Shown here: positions 1 through 7,785 of the stretch, one piece after another
Position numbering within the stretch: position 1 is the first letter of the stretch
Layout of the letters: every line of letters starts with the position of its first letter
Assembly: GCA_041908065.1 (NCBI GenBank)
Contig: JAYRGC010000010.1
Span: forward strand, 1-25,297
Source: JAYRGC01 sp041908065
GTDB taxonomy: Bacteria; Pseudomonadota; Alphaproteobacteria; UBA9219
DNA length: 25,297 nt
Direction: 5' to 3'
Translations under genes and position numbers: made by a program
Notes under the pieces: generated by a model
Told to the model about the DNA's origin: nothing
Databases searched by the model: none
The model's input: only the letters and a program-made list of their open reading frames with translations

Positions 1-96
1 GCTCGCAATGACGGCGCTTGGCCGTCTACTTCGCAAATGACAGCGATTGCCGCTGCTTTTGGATGCAAAATTAACCACCCGTTTTGCGTAGGAGCC
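1..96. repeat. Composite repeat at the left window edge, overlapping the first gene
   Basis: Read on the minus strand, 96-61 gives CTACGCAAAACGGGTGG, then a TTAATTTTGCATCC end that matches the right-edge copy almost base for base, and 16-1 gives CGCCGTCATTGCGAGC. The order of the two motifs is the same as at 25195-25250, in opposite orientation. The block covers the first 20 codons of the frame called at 37. Confidence 0.65.
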
Positions 97-1446
97 GTCT
101 TTAAACGCTTTGGCCTGTTGGTTGTCGCGGCGGTCGTTCTGGCGGCGTGGGCGGTTTTTCCGGCAGCGGAATCTCATGCCGCTCGCGAGGCTTCTTTCGT
201 CAATCCGGCGGCTACGTCCGGCAAGGCGGAGGACGAAGCTGTGGTGGTGGAGCCGAAGGCTGACACCGACATAGGCGATTCCATAGTCAACATATCCAGA
301 CGTACGACGCTGTTTTTTGTGAACAAGACCATCGTCCCGATAGCCGTCGAAGGCGTCGCGCTTAGCGGCGACGGCAACGTCAAGAACGAGATAGTAAGCG
401 ACGATTGTTCGAAAAGCGGGCAAATCGCAGCCTCCAGCCGTTGTTCGGTGGTGGTGGAGGTCACGCCGTTGAGCAGCGGGACATGGACGGTTGAATTGAC
501 GATGACTCACAAGGGGGCGGGGCGGTTGGCTCGCGCCCGCATCATCGGCAAAACCAGCAATCCGTCCGCCTCCTCGGAAAAGAAGGACGCCGGTTTGGCG
601 TTGAGCACCAAGGATGTGAAGCCGGTTGATTTCGGGGCGGTAGAGCTGAACGGGACCAAAGTCGTCCGTTCAGCCCTGATGATAAACGACAGCCCCGAGA
701 CGATAACCATCCTGTCCATAGACGTGATCGCCGCCGACAACGGACTGCAACGCTTGGATCAGGGATGCGAAGTCGATATGGAGCTTAAGCCGGCCGAATC
801 TTGCCCCGTCACTTTGATCTGGAAGCCGGAAACCAAGGGCGTTGTTTCCACCGATTTGATCGTGCGCCACACCGGACGATTGGGGTTCGCGGTGGTTCCT
901 TTGCGCGGATCCACCCAAGGTGCTGATTCCGGACAATCTTCTTCCGGCGGTTCGGTGTCGGGCGGGACTTCGGTGTCGGGCAGCGGCAAGGGCGGCGCGT
1001 TGAAGCCTCCGCCGTTAAACGCCGCCGACGAAGTGGAAAAGGCCTTGTCCGGAAAAATGCAGCCGATTTCTTCCGACATGATACCGGCTTCGGCTATAGG
1101 CGGAGACGGGAAAACCGAAGCTAAGAAGGCGGAATGCAAAATAGGTAGCATCAATCTTATCGGCACGATAGGAAACCGCGCGATACTTTTGAAGCCCGAC
1201 GGCAAAACCGCGATAGCCGAGGTGGGGGAGGAAGTGGAATGCGGGGATTCTAGCGCGAAGCTATTGGGAGTCACCCCCAAGGGAGCGGAGCTGTCGTTTG
1301 AGGGCAAGAAATTAAACGTCGTTCTAAAGGCTTCGGACGCGTTGACCGGAAAAGCCGCGCAAGCGTCAGCTGCGAAATTAAATCCGCAGGGCGGCGACGG
1401 GAAGGTTTTGCCGCAGATGCCTCCTCAAGCAGGGGCGCAGCGATGA
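37..1446 (+). CDS. Periplasmic pilus/secretion assembly protein with two ASH-like domains and a C-terminal GspC/PilP-type HR domain
   Basis: Probable inner-membrane-anchored or exported component of the pilus/secretion machine encoded downstream. A signal-like segment lies near residues 23-48 (Lys-Arg, then a long hydrophobic run, then Ser-His-Ala before Ala-Arg). Residues about 77-170 and 190-292 look like two tandem ASH/Hydin-type beta domains; each has a Cys pair of identical spacing (C124/C136 and C244/C256), exactly 120 residues apart. A Gly/Ser-rich linker follows (about 295-325). Residues about 372-428 carry the HR pattern of GspC and PilP (LIGTIGNRAILL, then a VGEEV turn, then GAELSFEGKKLNVVL), which in those families links the platform to the secretin. 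The stop overlaps the ATPase start by 4 nt. The start is doubtful: ATG 37 has no Shine-Dalgarno, the frame is open to the window edge, and bases 61-96 belong to a dispersed repeat. The family role is inferred from the HR domain and neighbours. Confidence 0.72.
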   Translation: MTAIAAAFGCKINHPFCVGAVFKRFGLLVVAAVVLAAWAVFPAAESHAAREASFVNPAATSGKAEDEAVVVEPKADTDIGDSIVNISRRTTLFFVNKTIVPIAVEGVALSGDGNVKNEIVSDDCSKSGQIAASSRCSVVVEVTPLSSGTWTVELTMTHKGAGRLARARIIGKTSNPSASSEKKDAGLALSTKDVKPVDFGAVELNGTKVVRSALMINDSPETITILSIDVIAADNGLQRLDQGCEVDMELKPAESCPVTLIWKPETKGVVSTDLIVRHTGRLGFAVVPLRGSTQGADSGQSSSGGSVSGGTSVSGSGKGGALKPPPLNAADEVEKALSGKMQPISSDMIPASAIGGDGKTEAKKAECKIGSINLIGTIGNRAILLKPDGKTAIAEVGEEVECGDSSAKLLGVTPKGAELSFEGKKLNVVLKASDALTGKAAQASAAKLNPQGGDGKVLPQMPPQAGAQR

Positions 1447-3212
1447 GCGAAGTCGTCATCGCCAACGACGAAAATGCCGTTTCATCATCGGATTCCGGTT
1501 CAGGAACTTCCCGCGTAAGCCAGCGGCACTACGATTTGGCGTTGACCGAGCAGGCGATGCGTCGCGCCTCGGGCAAGCAGCTTACGCTTGAGGAGATACT
1601 TCGCCGCAACGGTTTCGTTCACGGCACCCCCACCGCCAGACACGCCAAGCTGCGCGGCGGCAATCGCGACGACATGACCATGCAGGCGTTGCGGCTTTAC
1701 GTTCCCGCCGCCAGCCAAGCCGCCATGGGGGTATGCCTTCTGGAGCTTCGCGACGGCACGCTGCGCATAGCCGTCGGCGACCGAATGGACGACGCGGACA
1801 TAATCCGTATCACCAACTCGTTGCAGCGCGCCGGACACGAAATCCTGAAGATAGACGTGGAGCCTTGGGATCAGGCCGAGTTGGCCAAGCTGATGCGCGA
1901 ACAAAGCGAGATAGCCGGAGAGCGGCTGTTGCGCGTCTTATCCTCCTTGGCCAAAAACCCTGACGACGCCACGCTGATCGAGCAGGCGGTCAACGACATC
2001 CTCGCCGAGGCGTTGCAAAGCCGCACTTCGGATATTCACTTGTCGTTGCAAGAGGACGACGCCCGCTGTTGGATAAGGTATCGCGTCGACGGCGACTTGG
2101 TTTACAAGCATCTTTTGCCCCACCGCGTCATGGCCCCGATCGTCACCCGTATCAAGACCGACGCCAGAATGGACGCGGCGGATCGCCAACATCCTCAGGA
2201 CGGAAGGCTGTCGTTCGAATGGCAGGGGCGCGTCATCGACGTTCGCGTGGCCGCCTTGCCGGTTTCGCCCTCGGGCGAGAAGCTGACCATGCGTTTGCTG
2301 GATCGCGAAAACCTGCGCGGTTTCGACGAGCTTTTCATGCACTCTCCGGTGGTGGCCGAACGCCTACGCAAGGCCGTTCACGGCCACACCAAGGACGGCG
2401 GTCTGATAGTCGTCAGCGGTCCTACGGGTTCCGGTAAGTCCACGACGCTTTACGGCATCATTCAGGAAATAGACCGCGCCGCCCGCGCCGTGTATTCGGT
2501 GGAGGCTCCGGTCGAATACGACATGCCGCTGGTGGATCAAACCTCCGTCACCGACAATTCGGCCAACACCATAGCCGACATAATACGCGCCCTGATGCGC
2601 CACGATCCCGACGTCATAATCATCGGCGAAATGCGCGACAGCGACACGGTCGAGGCCGCATTGCGCGCCACCGAATCCGGACACCTTGTCATCACCACGG
2701 TCCACGCCGTCGACGCTTTGCACACCTTGGATCGCATCGACGGGTTTTTAGGATCGGCCTATCGCACCAGCGGCTTGTATATTCTCGGCCACGCTCTGGT
2801 CGCCAGCTTGTCGCAACGCCTTGTTAAAACGGTATGTCCGGCTTGTCACAAGACCGACACAGCCCTGAACGTTTACGGGGAGGATCGTTGCTCGGACATA
2901 GGAATATCTCCGACCGAGGACGTCGCCTTGGCCACCAAGGGCGGATGCGATTTGTGCAACCACACCGGATTTTTAGGTCGAACCTTGTTGCTGGAGGCGA
3001 TGTTTCCGCCCGAGGATCAGGCCAGCCGCCGCGCCATAACCGAGATGATGGTATCAAACGTCACTTCCTCGGTCGTCGAAGTTCCGGGAACCATCTATAT
3101 TCCGCGCCGCGATACCATACGCGACTTGATACGCCGCAACGCCATAGACGCCAATATGGGCGCGGCGTTGATGGTGGAGGAAGTGGCCTCGCGCCAAGGC
3201 AGGGGTCGATGA
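1443..3212 (+). CDS. GspE/PilB-family secretion ATPase (type IVb pilus PilQ/BfpD-like)
   Basis: Cytoplasmic hexameric ATPase that powers pilus assembly or type II-like secretion. At 589 aa it has the full family architecture. An N-terminal GspE-N/MshEN-like region (about 45-150) precedes the ATPase core. Walker A is GPTGSGKST at residues 326-334; an Asp box-like stretch follows (VEAPVEYDMP); Walker B is DVIIIGEMRD at 390-399; a His box is seen in TTVHAVDALHTLDRI. A zinc-binding tetracysteine typical of assembly (not retraction) ATPases is present: C465/C468 and C502/C505. ATG 1443 overlaps the previous stop and the next gene starts inside its own stop (ATGA), so translational coupling is likely. 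It is not a PilT/DotB type because of its length, N-domain and zinc motif. Which named system it belongs to (R64 PilQ, TcpT, BfpD or GspE) cannot be fixed from this gene alone. Confidence 0.93.
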   Translation: MSEVVIANDENAVSSSDSGSGTSRVSQRHYDLALTEQAMRRASGKQLTLEEILRRNGFVHGTPTARHAKLRGGNRDDMTMQALRLYVPAASQAAMGVCLLELRDGTLRIAVGDRMDDADIIRITNSLQRAGHEILKIDVEPWDQAELAKLMREQSEIAGERLLRVLSSLAKNPDDATLIEQAVNDILAEALQSRTSDIHLSLQEDDARCWIRYRVDGDLVYKHLLPHRVMAPIVTRIKTDARMDAADRQHPQDGRLSFEWQGRVIDVRVAALPVSPSGEKLTMRLLDRENLRGFDELFMHSPVVAERLRKAVHGHTKDGGLIVVSGPTGSGKSTTLYGIIQEIDRAARAVYSVEAPVEYDMPLVDQTSVTDNSANTIADIIRALMRHDPDVIIIGEMRDSDTVEAALRATESGHLVITTVHAVDALHTLDRIDGFLGSAYRTSGLYILGHALVASLSQRLVKTVCPACHKTDTALNVYGEDRCSDIGISPTEDVALATKGGCDLCNHTGFLGRTLLLEAMFPPEDQASRRAITEMMVSNVTSSVVEVPGTIYIPRRDTIRDLIRRNAIDANMGAALMVEEVASRQGRGR

Positions 3213-4432
3213 AGCTCTATCGCGCCCGCTTCGCCCAGACGATGACCGGAGGCAGCACTTCGGTTCGCGAGGAGGCTTTCTATCTTCCCAACGAAACGGC
3301 GGTTCGCAAGCATTTGCGCTCCAAGGGGCTGTGGCCGATTTCCATCCGCGAACAAAAGCCGCCGATGTTCGAGTGGATGGACATTCGTTCCCGCGAATGG
3401 CAGATACAGCTGTTGCGGGCGTTGCGATTTCAGACCGCCACGTCGTCCGCCGGAACCGCCTTGTTGAACATCATCGAAGGCGAAAGCGATCCGCGCCGCC
3501 GTTTGGCCTTCCTACCCACCAGAACCGTTTTGAAGGGCGGAGGATCCTTCGCCGACGCGCTGAAGGCGTTGCATTTGATGGACGCGGCCACGATGGCCAT
3601 CATCGCCGCCGGAGAGAGGGCGGGAGATCTGAAAGGCGTTATCCAGCATGCCATCGAACACGTCGACGAAAAGGGCAAGCAGTACAAGGCAGTGGTCGCG
3701 GCTTTGGGCTGGTTGTCGTTCGATATAATCAGCATCGTCGGCTCCATATGGGGAACTCAATTCGGGTTCATCCCTTATCTGAGAAAGCAGGGCAGCAAAA
3801 GCACCGAGCCCGGCGCGGCGGAAAAATTCGAACAAGGGCTTAACATGGCCACTTGGATGAACGGCACGCTTTTGGTTATAATCACCGCCATCATGGTCGG
3901 CGGCGGATTGTTGGCCGTGTTGTGGTGGGCTAACCGCCACAAAAGCGATCACTTCACCTCGCGCTTGTTGATAAAAACTCCTATAGTCGCCAGCTATATG
4001 CGTAACGTAAGCATGCAGGATTCCTGCAAGCTGGTGTCGCGGCTTTTACGCGGCAAGGTCCCTCTGGCCGACGCCTTGAAAATCATTGCGGAAAGCACGG
4101 TCGAGCCGTCTTCCCGCCAGTACTGGAGGGAATGCCGCAACCGCATAATGGCCGGCATGGAGCCTTCGCGGGCGTTGGCGACGCCCCCGATGGAAAAGTC
4201 CGAGCGCGACCAGCTGTTGACGGTTCAATCCGTCGATCAGCTTTCCGAGGTTTACGCCGCCATCGCCGAGGAACGCACATCAATGGCCAAGACGGACAGG
4301 CGCAAGGTTGTCATGATGGGTATAATGTCTATGATTGTCTTGTCGGGAGCCACCGTTTTGACCATGGTATACTTGCTGATGTTGCAAAACGAGGGAATCC
4401 TCAACAGCCTTAGCGAGATGAAGGGCGGATAA
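3209..4432 (+). CDS. GspF/PilC-family inner-membrane platform protein (PilR-like)
   Basis: Integral membrane platform that partners the GspE-like ATPase. The frame is open far upstream, but ATG 3209 sits in the ATGA overlap with the ATPase stop and gives a 407-aa protein (MKLYRARFAQT...), the normal GspF length. Two T2SSF helical-bundle domains are visible, about residues 55-160 and 255-365, each with the family pattern of a Gly-rich turn and a leading helix (GGGSFADALKAL; RGKVPLADALKII). Three transmembrane segments lie at about 161-185, 215-240 and 367-392, matching the usual TM1-TM2-TM3 layout. It is followed after 3 nt by the PilO-like gene. The call as GspF superfamily is firm; assignment to the type IVb branch rests on context. 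Confidence 0.9.
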   Translation: MKLYRARFAQTMTGGSTSVREEAFYLPNETAVRKHLRSKGLWPISIREQKPPMFEWMDIRSREWQIQLLRALRFQTATSSAGTALLNIIEGESDPRRRLAFLPTRTVLKGGGSFADALKALHLMDAATMAIIAAGERAGDLKGVIQHAIEHVDEKGKQYKAVVAALGWLSFDIISIVGSIWGTQFGFIPYLRKQGSKSTEPGAAEKFEQGLNMATWMNGTLLVIITAIMVGGGLLAVLWWANRHKSDHFTSRLLIKTPIVASYMRNVSMQDSCKLVSRLLRGKVPLADALKIIAESTVEPSSRQYWRECRNRIMAGMEPSRALATPPMEKSERDQLLTVQSVDQLSEVYAAIAEERTSMAKTDRRKVVMMGIMSMIVLSGATVLTMVYLLMLQNEGILNSLSEMKGG

Positions 4433-4435
4433 AAC

Positions 4436-5527
4436 ATGGACGGTTCCTTGCTCGACAAGATAAAGGAAAAATCGGCGGCGGCTTTGGCCGCTTTCAAGCG
4501 CGACAAGGCGGACGATTTGGACGACGTTTCCGCCGCGCCGAAGTTCGAGGAAAAACCCAAGCCCAACATGGTTAGCGACGACGCCTACAGTTCGTTGTCC
4601 CGCGTGCTGGTGGGGGATCTGGCCGCTATCGAAGGGTATTATTTTCCGCCGGAGCTGATAGGCGGCAGCTGTCCTCGAGTTCACGGCAGCGAGGAATCCA
4701 CCGTGTGGAACGCCGCCGCCGACGCTGCGGACAGCGAACGGGTGCATGTGGTTTGGCACGCGGCGGGGGAGCGCGTCTGGTACATAGCCGTTCGGGCGGC
4801 AGACATGGCGTCCCATCCGCATACTTGGTGTCCCTTCGCGGCGTTGTTGCCGGGGATGAAGGACGCCGTTCCGCCTCCGGCGTGCTATACTTGCTACAGC
4901 GACGAAACGGCTGTGATGATGACCATCTCCGCCGACGGCTTGCAGATCCATCGCGGCACTTCGTCGGTTTTGCGCGCCAAGGCCGAACGCACGGCGCGGG
5001 AGCTGGGCGGCGCGCCGGTGATAGATCTTGTGCCTGACGTGATCGCCGGATTGTCGCCGACGCCTTGGTTTTCGATGTCGTTGTTCGAGGACAGATCGCG
5101 GCGAATATTGTCGGCGGTGTCGGTGTTCGCCTCGATGGCGGTGGCGGCGGTGGCGGTGTTTATTTGGTTCGTCGCCGCGATGGCGGCTATGAACGCGCGC
5201 GGCGACATCGAAGCGACGCGGGCGGAGGGAGCCGAAAAATCCGGCCAATTATTAAAGATGGTGCAGGATCTTCGCGCCAGCCCGATGCGGGAGCAGTTGG
5301 CCAAATTCGCCGATCTGAACGACGGCTTGCTGGCTTTGAACGGCTTGCTGGAGGTGTACCAGATAAAAGACGGGAAAATCCTGTGGCGGGCGGTTTTGCC
5401 GCCCAGCGTAACTTCGGAGCGAATCAACGAATTGGGGGGACAAACGCTCGACAGCAACGCTAATGGAGTGGTCGTGGGCAACAGCAAGGAAGCGTTGACT
5501 ATGACGAACGCTCCTCAAAGAAGGTAA
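4436..5527 (+). CDS. Bitopic pilus accessory protein, PilO/PilN-like
   Basis: 363 aa, probably an inner-membrane platform component of the pilus machine. Residues 1-220 form a large cytoplasmic part with a charged, Lys/Asp-rich N-terminus and several Cys (including a CYTC motif). One strong transmembrane segment spans about 224-251. After it comes a probable coiled coil (about 252-305, rich in Glu, Lys, Leu and Gln) and a short C-terminal tail with repeated Asn/Gly. This order, a cytoplasmic domain then one TM then a periplasmic coiled coil, resembles the pilin accessory protein PilO2 of R64-type systems, or functionally a PilM-PilN arrangement in one chain. I do not see a diagnostic motif, so the name rests on topology and position right after the GspF-like gene. 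The pfk gene begins 12 nt downstream and may be co-transcribed. Confidence 0.6.
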   Translation: MDGSLLDKIKEKSAAALAAFKRDKADDLDDVSAAPKFEEKPKPNMVSDDAYSSLSRVLVGDLAAIEGYYFPPELIGGSCPRVHGSEESTVWNAAADAADSERVHVVWHAAGERVWYIAVRAADMASHPHTWCPFAALLPGMKDAVPPPACYTCYSDETAVMMTISADGLQIHRGTSSVLRAKAERTARELGGAPVIDLVPDVIAGLSPTPWFSMSLFEDRSRRILSAVSVFASMAVAAVAVFIWFVAAMAAMNARGDIEATRAEGAEKSGQLLKMVQDLRASPMREQLAKFADLNDGLLALNGLLEVYQIKDGKILWRAVLPPSVTSERINELGGQTLDSNANGVVVGNSKEALTMTNAPQRR

Positions 5528-5539
5528 CGGATAATCGAA

Positions 5540-6619
5540 ATGGCTTTGAAACGGGTAGGGATAGTAACCAGCGGCGGCGATTGCGCCGGACTTAACGCCG
5601 TCATCCGCGCCGTGGTGCTGCGCGCCGCCGGAATCGGTTGGGAGGCGATAGGCATAGAGGCCGGAAACCACGGCCTGCTTTCCCGTCCGCCGCGCTTCCG
5701 CAAATTGGAAGTCGAGGACGTGGATTCCTATATGCTTCGCCACGGAGGCACGATTTTAGGCACTACCAATCGCGGCGATCCCTTCGCCTATCCCATGCAG
5801 GACGGCAGCATGGTCGACCGTTCCGGCGAGTTCATAGAGGGGTTTCGACTGTTGGGCTGCGACGCGCTTATCGGCGTCGGCGGCGACGGCAGCCTTGACA
5901 TACTGAACCGCTTGGCGACGCAGGGCGGGTTTCCCTTGGTCGGCGTGCCGAAAACGATAGACAACGATTTAGGCTTGACCGAAACCTCCATCGGTTTCGA
6001 TACCGCCGTCGCCGTGGCGACAGAGGCATTGGACAGGTTGCAGCCCACGGCGGCCAGCCACGACCGCATAATGGTTTTGGAAGTGATGGGGCGCGACGCC
6101 GGACACATAGCGTTGTCGGCTGGCATAGCTGGCGGGGCTGACGTTATCCTGATCCCCGAAATACAGCACGACTTGCGAAAGGTGGCGGCGCATATCTCGA
6201 ACATCCGCCGAAGCGGCAGGAATTTCGCCCTGATAGTGGTGTCGGAGGCCGTCAAGACCTGTTCGGGCGAGACGGTGACGCAATCCCGCGAGGGCGAGCG
6301 CGTCAGGCTTGGCGGCATCGGCCATTATGTGGGGGAGCGCATAGCCGAAATGTGCCAAGCCGAAACCCGCGTCACCATTTTGGGGCATGTTCAGCGCGGC
6401 GGCCAACCCAGCGCGCAGGACAGGCTTTTGGCTTCGGCCTTCGGCATCCGCGCCATGGATCTGGTGGCGGCTGGAAAGTATGGGCGCATGGTGGCGTGGT
6501 CTAATCGCGGCGTGATAGACGTTCCCATCAGCGAAGCGATAGCGCGTTACCAACAGGTGGAAATAGACGGCGCGCTGATAAAAACGGCGCGAGGTTTGGG
6601 GATATGTCTGGGGGATTAG
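5540..6619 (+). CDS. pfkA: 6-phosphofructokinase with mixed ATP/PPi signature
   Basis: Cytoplasmic glycolytic enzyme that phosphorylates fructose 6-phosphate at C1. It has 359 aa with all family motifs: TSGGDCAGLN (10-19), GVGGDGS (112-118), PKTIDND (137-143, catalytic Asp141), MGRDAGH, GIAGGADVILIPE and GHVQRGGQPSAQDR. The donor-specificity positions are mixed: the residue equal to E. coli Gly104 is Gly117 (as in ATP enzymes), whereas the residue equal to Gly124 is Lys138 (as in PPi-dependent enzymes and the long-branch group III enzymes). ATP use is favoured by the Gly but not proven. A purine-rich AAGGTAACGG stretch precedes the ATG. It follows the pilus genes after 12 nt and precedes a glycosyltransferase by 21 nt. 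By hand count 17 of its 30 Ile codons are ATA. Confidence 0.93.
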   Translation: MALKRVGIVTSGGDCAGLNAVIRAVVLRAAGIGWEAIGIEAGNHGLLSRPPRFRKLEVEDVDSYMLRHGGTILGTTNRGDPFAYPMQDGSMVDRSGEFIEGFRLLGCDALIGVGGDGSLDILNRLATQGGFPLVGVPKTIDNDLGLTETSIGFDTAVAVATEALDRLQPTAASHDRIMVLEVMGRDAGHIALSAGIAGGADVILIPEIQHDLRKVAAHISNIRRSGRNFALIVVSEAVKTCSGETVTQSREGERVRLGGIGHYVGERIAEMCQAETRVTILGHVQRGGQPSAQDRLLASAFGIRAMDLVAAGKYGRMVAWSNRGVIDVPISEAIARYQQVEIDGALIKTARGLGICLGD

Positions 6620-6640
6620 TGGAATGCTCCAAGGAAAGCC

Positions 6641-7771
6641 ATGATCTCCGTCCTGCAAATCATCCCGTCCCTCGCCGCCGGAGGAGCTGAAAGGGCTTGC
6701 GTAGACGTGGCAATAGGCTTGGCGCGGCGCGGCGATCGGTCTTTCGTGGTTTCCTCGGGCGGAAGAATGGTTGCCGAACTGGAGACAGGGGGAGCCGCGC
6801 ATATAACCCGCGACGCGAAGACCAAGAATCCGGCTAAAATACTCAAGAACGCGCTTTGGCTGGCCGATTTCATAAGGCGGGAGAAAATAGACGTGCTGCA
6901 CGCCCGCAGCCGCGCTCCGGCATGGAGCGCGTGGCTGGCTTGCCGCATGACCGGATGCCGCTTCGTTACCACATTTCACGCCGCTTACAAGTTCTCGAAT
7001 CCGGCGAAAAAGCTCTATAACGGCGTGATGGCGAAGGGGTGGCGAATAATCGCTATTTCCCGCTTCATCGCCAAGCACATTGCCGATGAATACGGGGTGG
7101 GAGAGGAGACGATAAGGCTGGTCTATCGCGGCATCGATCTGGAGAAATTCGATCCGGCCAAAATCAATCCTGCCTCGCGCCGGACCACGCGCCGCGAATG
7201 GGGTGTGATGGAAGATTGCCGCATCGTTCTTTTGCCCGCCAGATTGACCCCGATAAAAGGCCATTCCCTGCTTATCGAGGCGTTGTCATTGATGCCCAAG
7301 GAATTTGCCGACGTTCATGCCGTTATCGTCGGCGACGATCAACGCGGCGGAGGATACCGGCTGGAGCTGGAAAGGCTGGCGAAAGATCGCGGCGTAGGCG
7401 ATCGCGTTCGTCTTTTGCGCCACAGCTCCGATATGCCTGCCGCCTATGCGGCTGCGGATGTCGTGGCGGTTCCTTCCTTGGTGGCCGAGGGGTTTGGCCG
7501 CACGCCGGTCGAAGCGATGGCGATGGGCGTGCCGGTCATAGCCAGCGATTTGGGCGCGGTGGGGGAAACCGTTTTGGACGGCGAAACCGGATGGCTGTTG
7601 CCGCCGGAAAACCCCGTTTTGTGGCGCGACGCCATGGTTCGCGCCCTGAGCATGAAGATCGAGGAAAAGAACGCTTTGGCTGCCGCCGCGATCGCTCGCG
7701 TTAAGGCGCGTTTCGACAATAGGGATATGGTCGAAAAGACCATTGCGGTTTATGATGAGGCGAAACCCTGA
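6641..7771 (+). CDS. GT4-family glycosyltransferase
   Basis: Retaining glycosyltransferase of GT-B fold, probably acting on a lipid-linked or LPS-core acceptor at the cytoplasmic face of the inner membrane. The N-terminal domain opens with the usual LQIIPSLAAGGAERA signature (Gly-Gly-Ala-Glu acceptor/donor loop, residues 5-19). The C-terminal Rossmann domain begins near LLPARLTPIKG (about 200), where Arg and Lys contact the sugar nucleotide in this family. The EX7E catalytic motif is present as E283 and E291 (EGFGRTPVE), followed by AMGVPVIASDLGAVGE. Length 376 aa is standard. AAGGAAA lies just upstream of ATG 6641. It sits between pfkA and a GT9 heptosyltransferase with short gaps, which suggests an envelope-polysaccharide role. 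The actual sugar and acceptor cannot be read from sequence. Confidence 0.9.
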   Translation: MISVLQIIPSLAAGGAERACVDVAIGLARRGDRSFVVSSGGRMVAELETGGAAHITRDAKTKNPAKILKNALWLADFIRREKIDVLHARSRAPAWSAWLACRMTGCRFVTTFHAAYKFSNPAKKLYNGVMAKGWRIIAISRFIAKHIADEYGVGEETIRLVYRGIDLEKFDPAKINPASRRTTRREWGVMEDCRIVLLPARLTPIKGHSLLIEALSLMPKEFADVHAVIVGDDQRGGGYRLELERLAKDRGVGDRVRLLRHSSDMPAAYAAADVVAVPSLVAEGFGRTPVEAMAMGVPVIASDLGAVGETVLDGETGWLLPPENPVLWRDAMVRALSMKIEEKNALAAAAIARVKARFDNRDMVEKTIAVYDEAKP

Positions 7772-7785
7772 TCGGGAAATCCGCC

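Noticed and set aside
2834..3208. Upstream extension of the GspF-like protein by 125 residues
   Set aside because: The extension lies out of frame inside the ATPase gene, while ATG 3209 gives the standard GspF N-terminus and the ATGA overlap.
4280..5248. 322-codon minus-strand frame over the gspF-like and PilO-like genes
   Set aside because: Very Arg/His-rich, no motif, fully overlapped by genes with family evidence.
5969..7264. Long open frame (431 codons) on the minus strand across pfkA and the GT4 gene
   Set aside because: It spans the junction of two clearly real plus-strand genes, its translation is low-complexity His/Arg/Gln-rich without motifs, and it arises from GC-biased codon positions.
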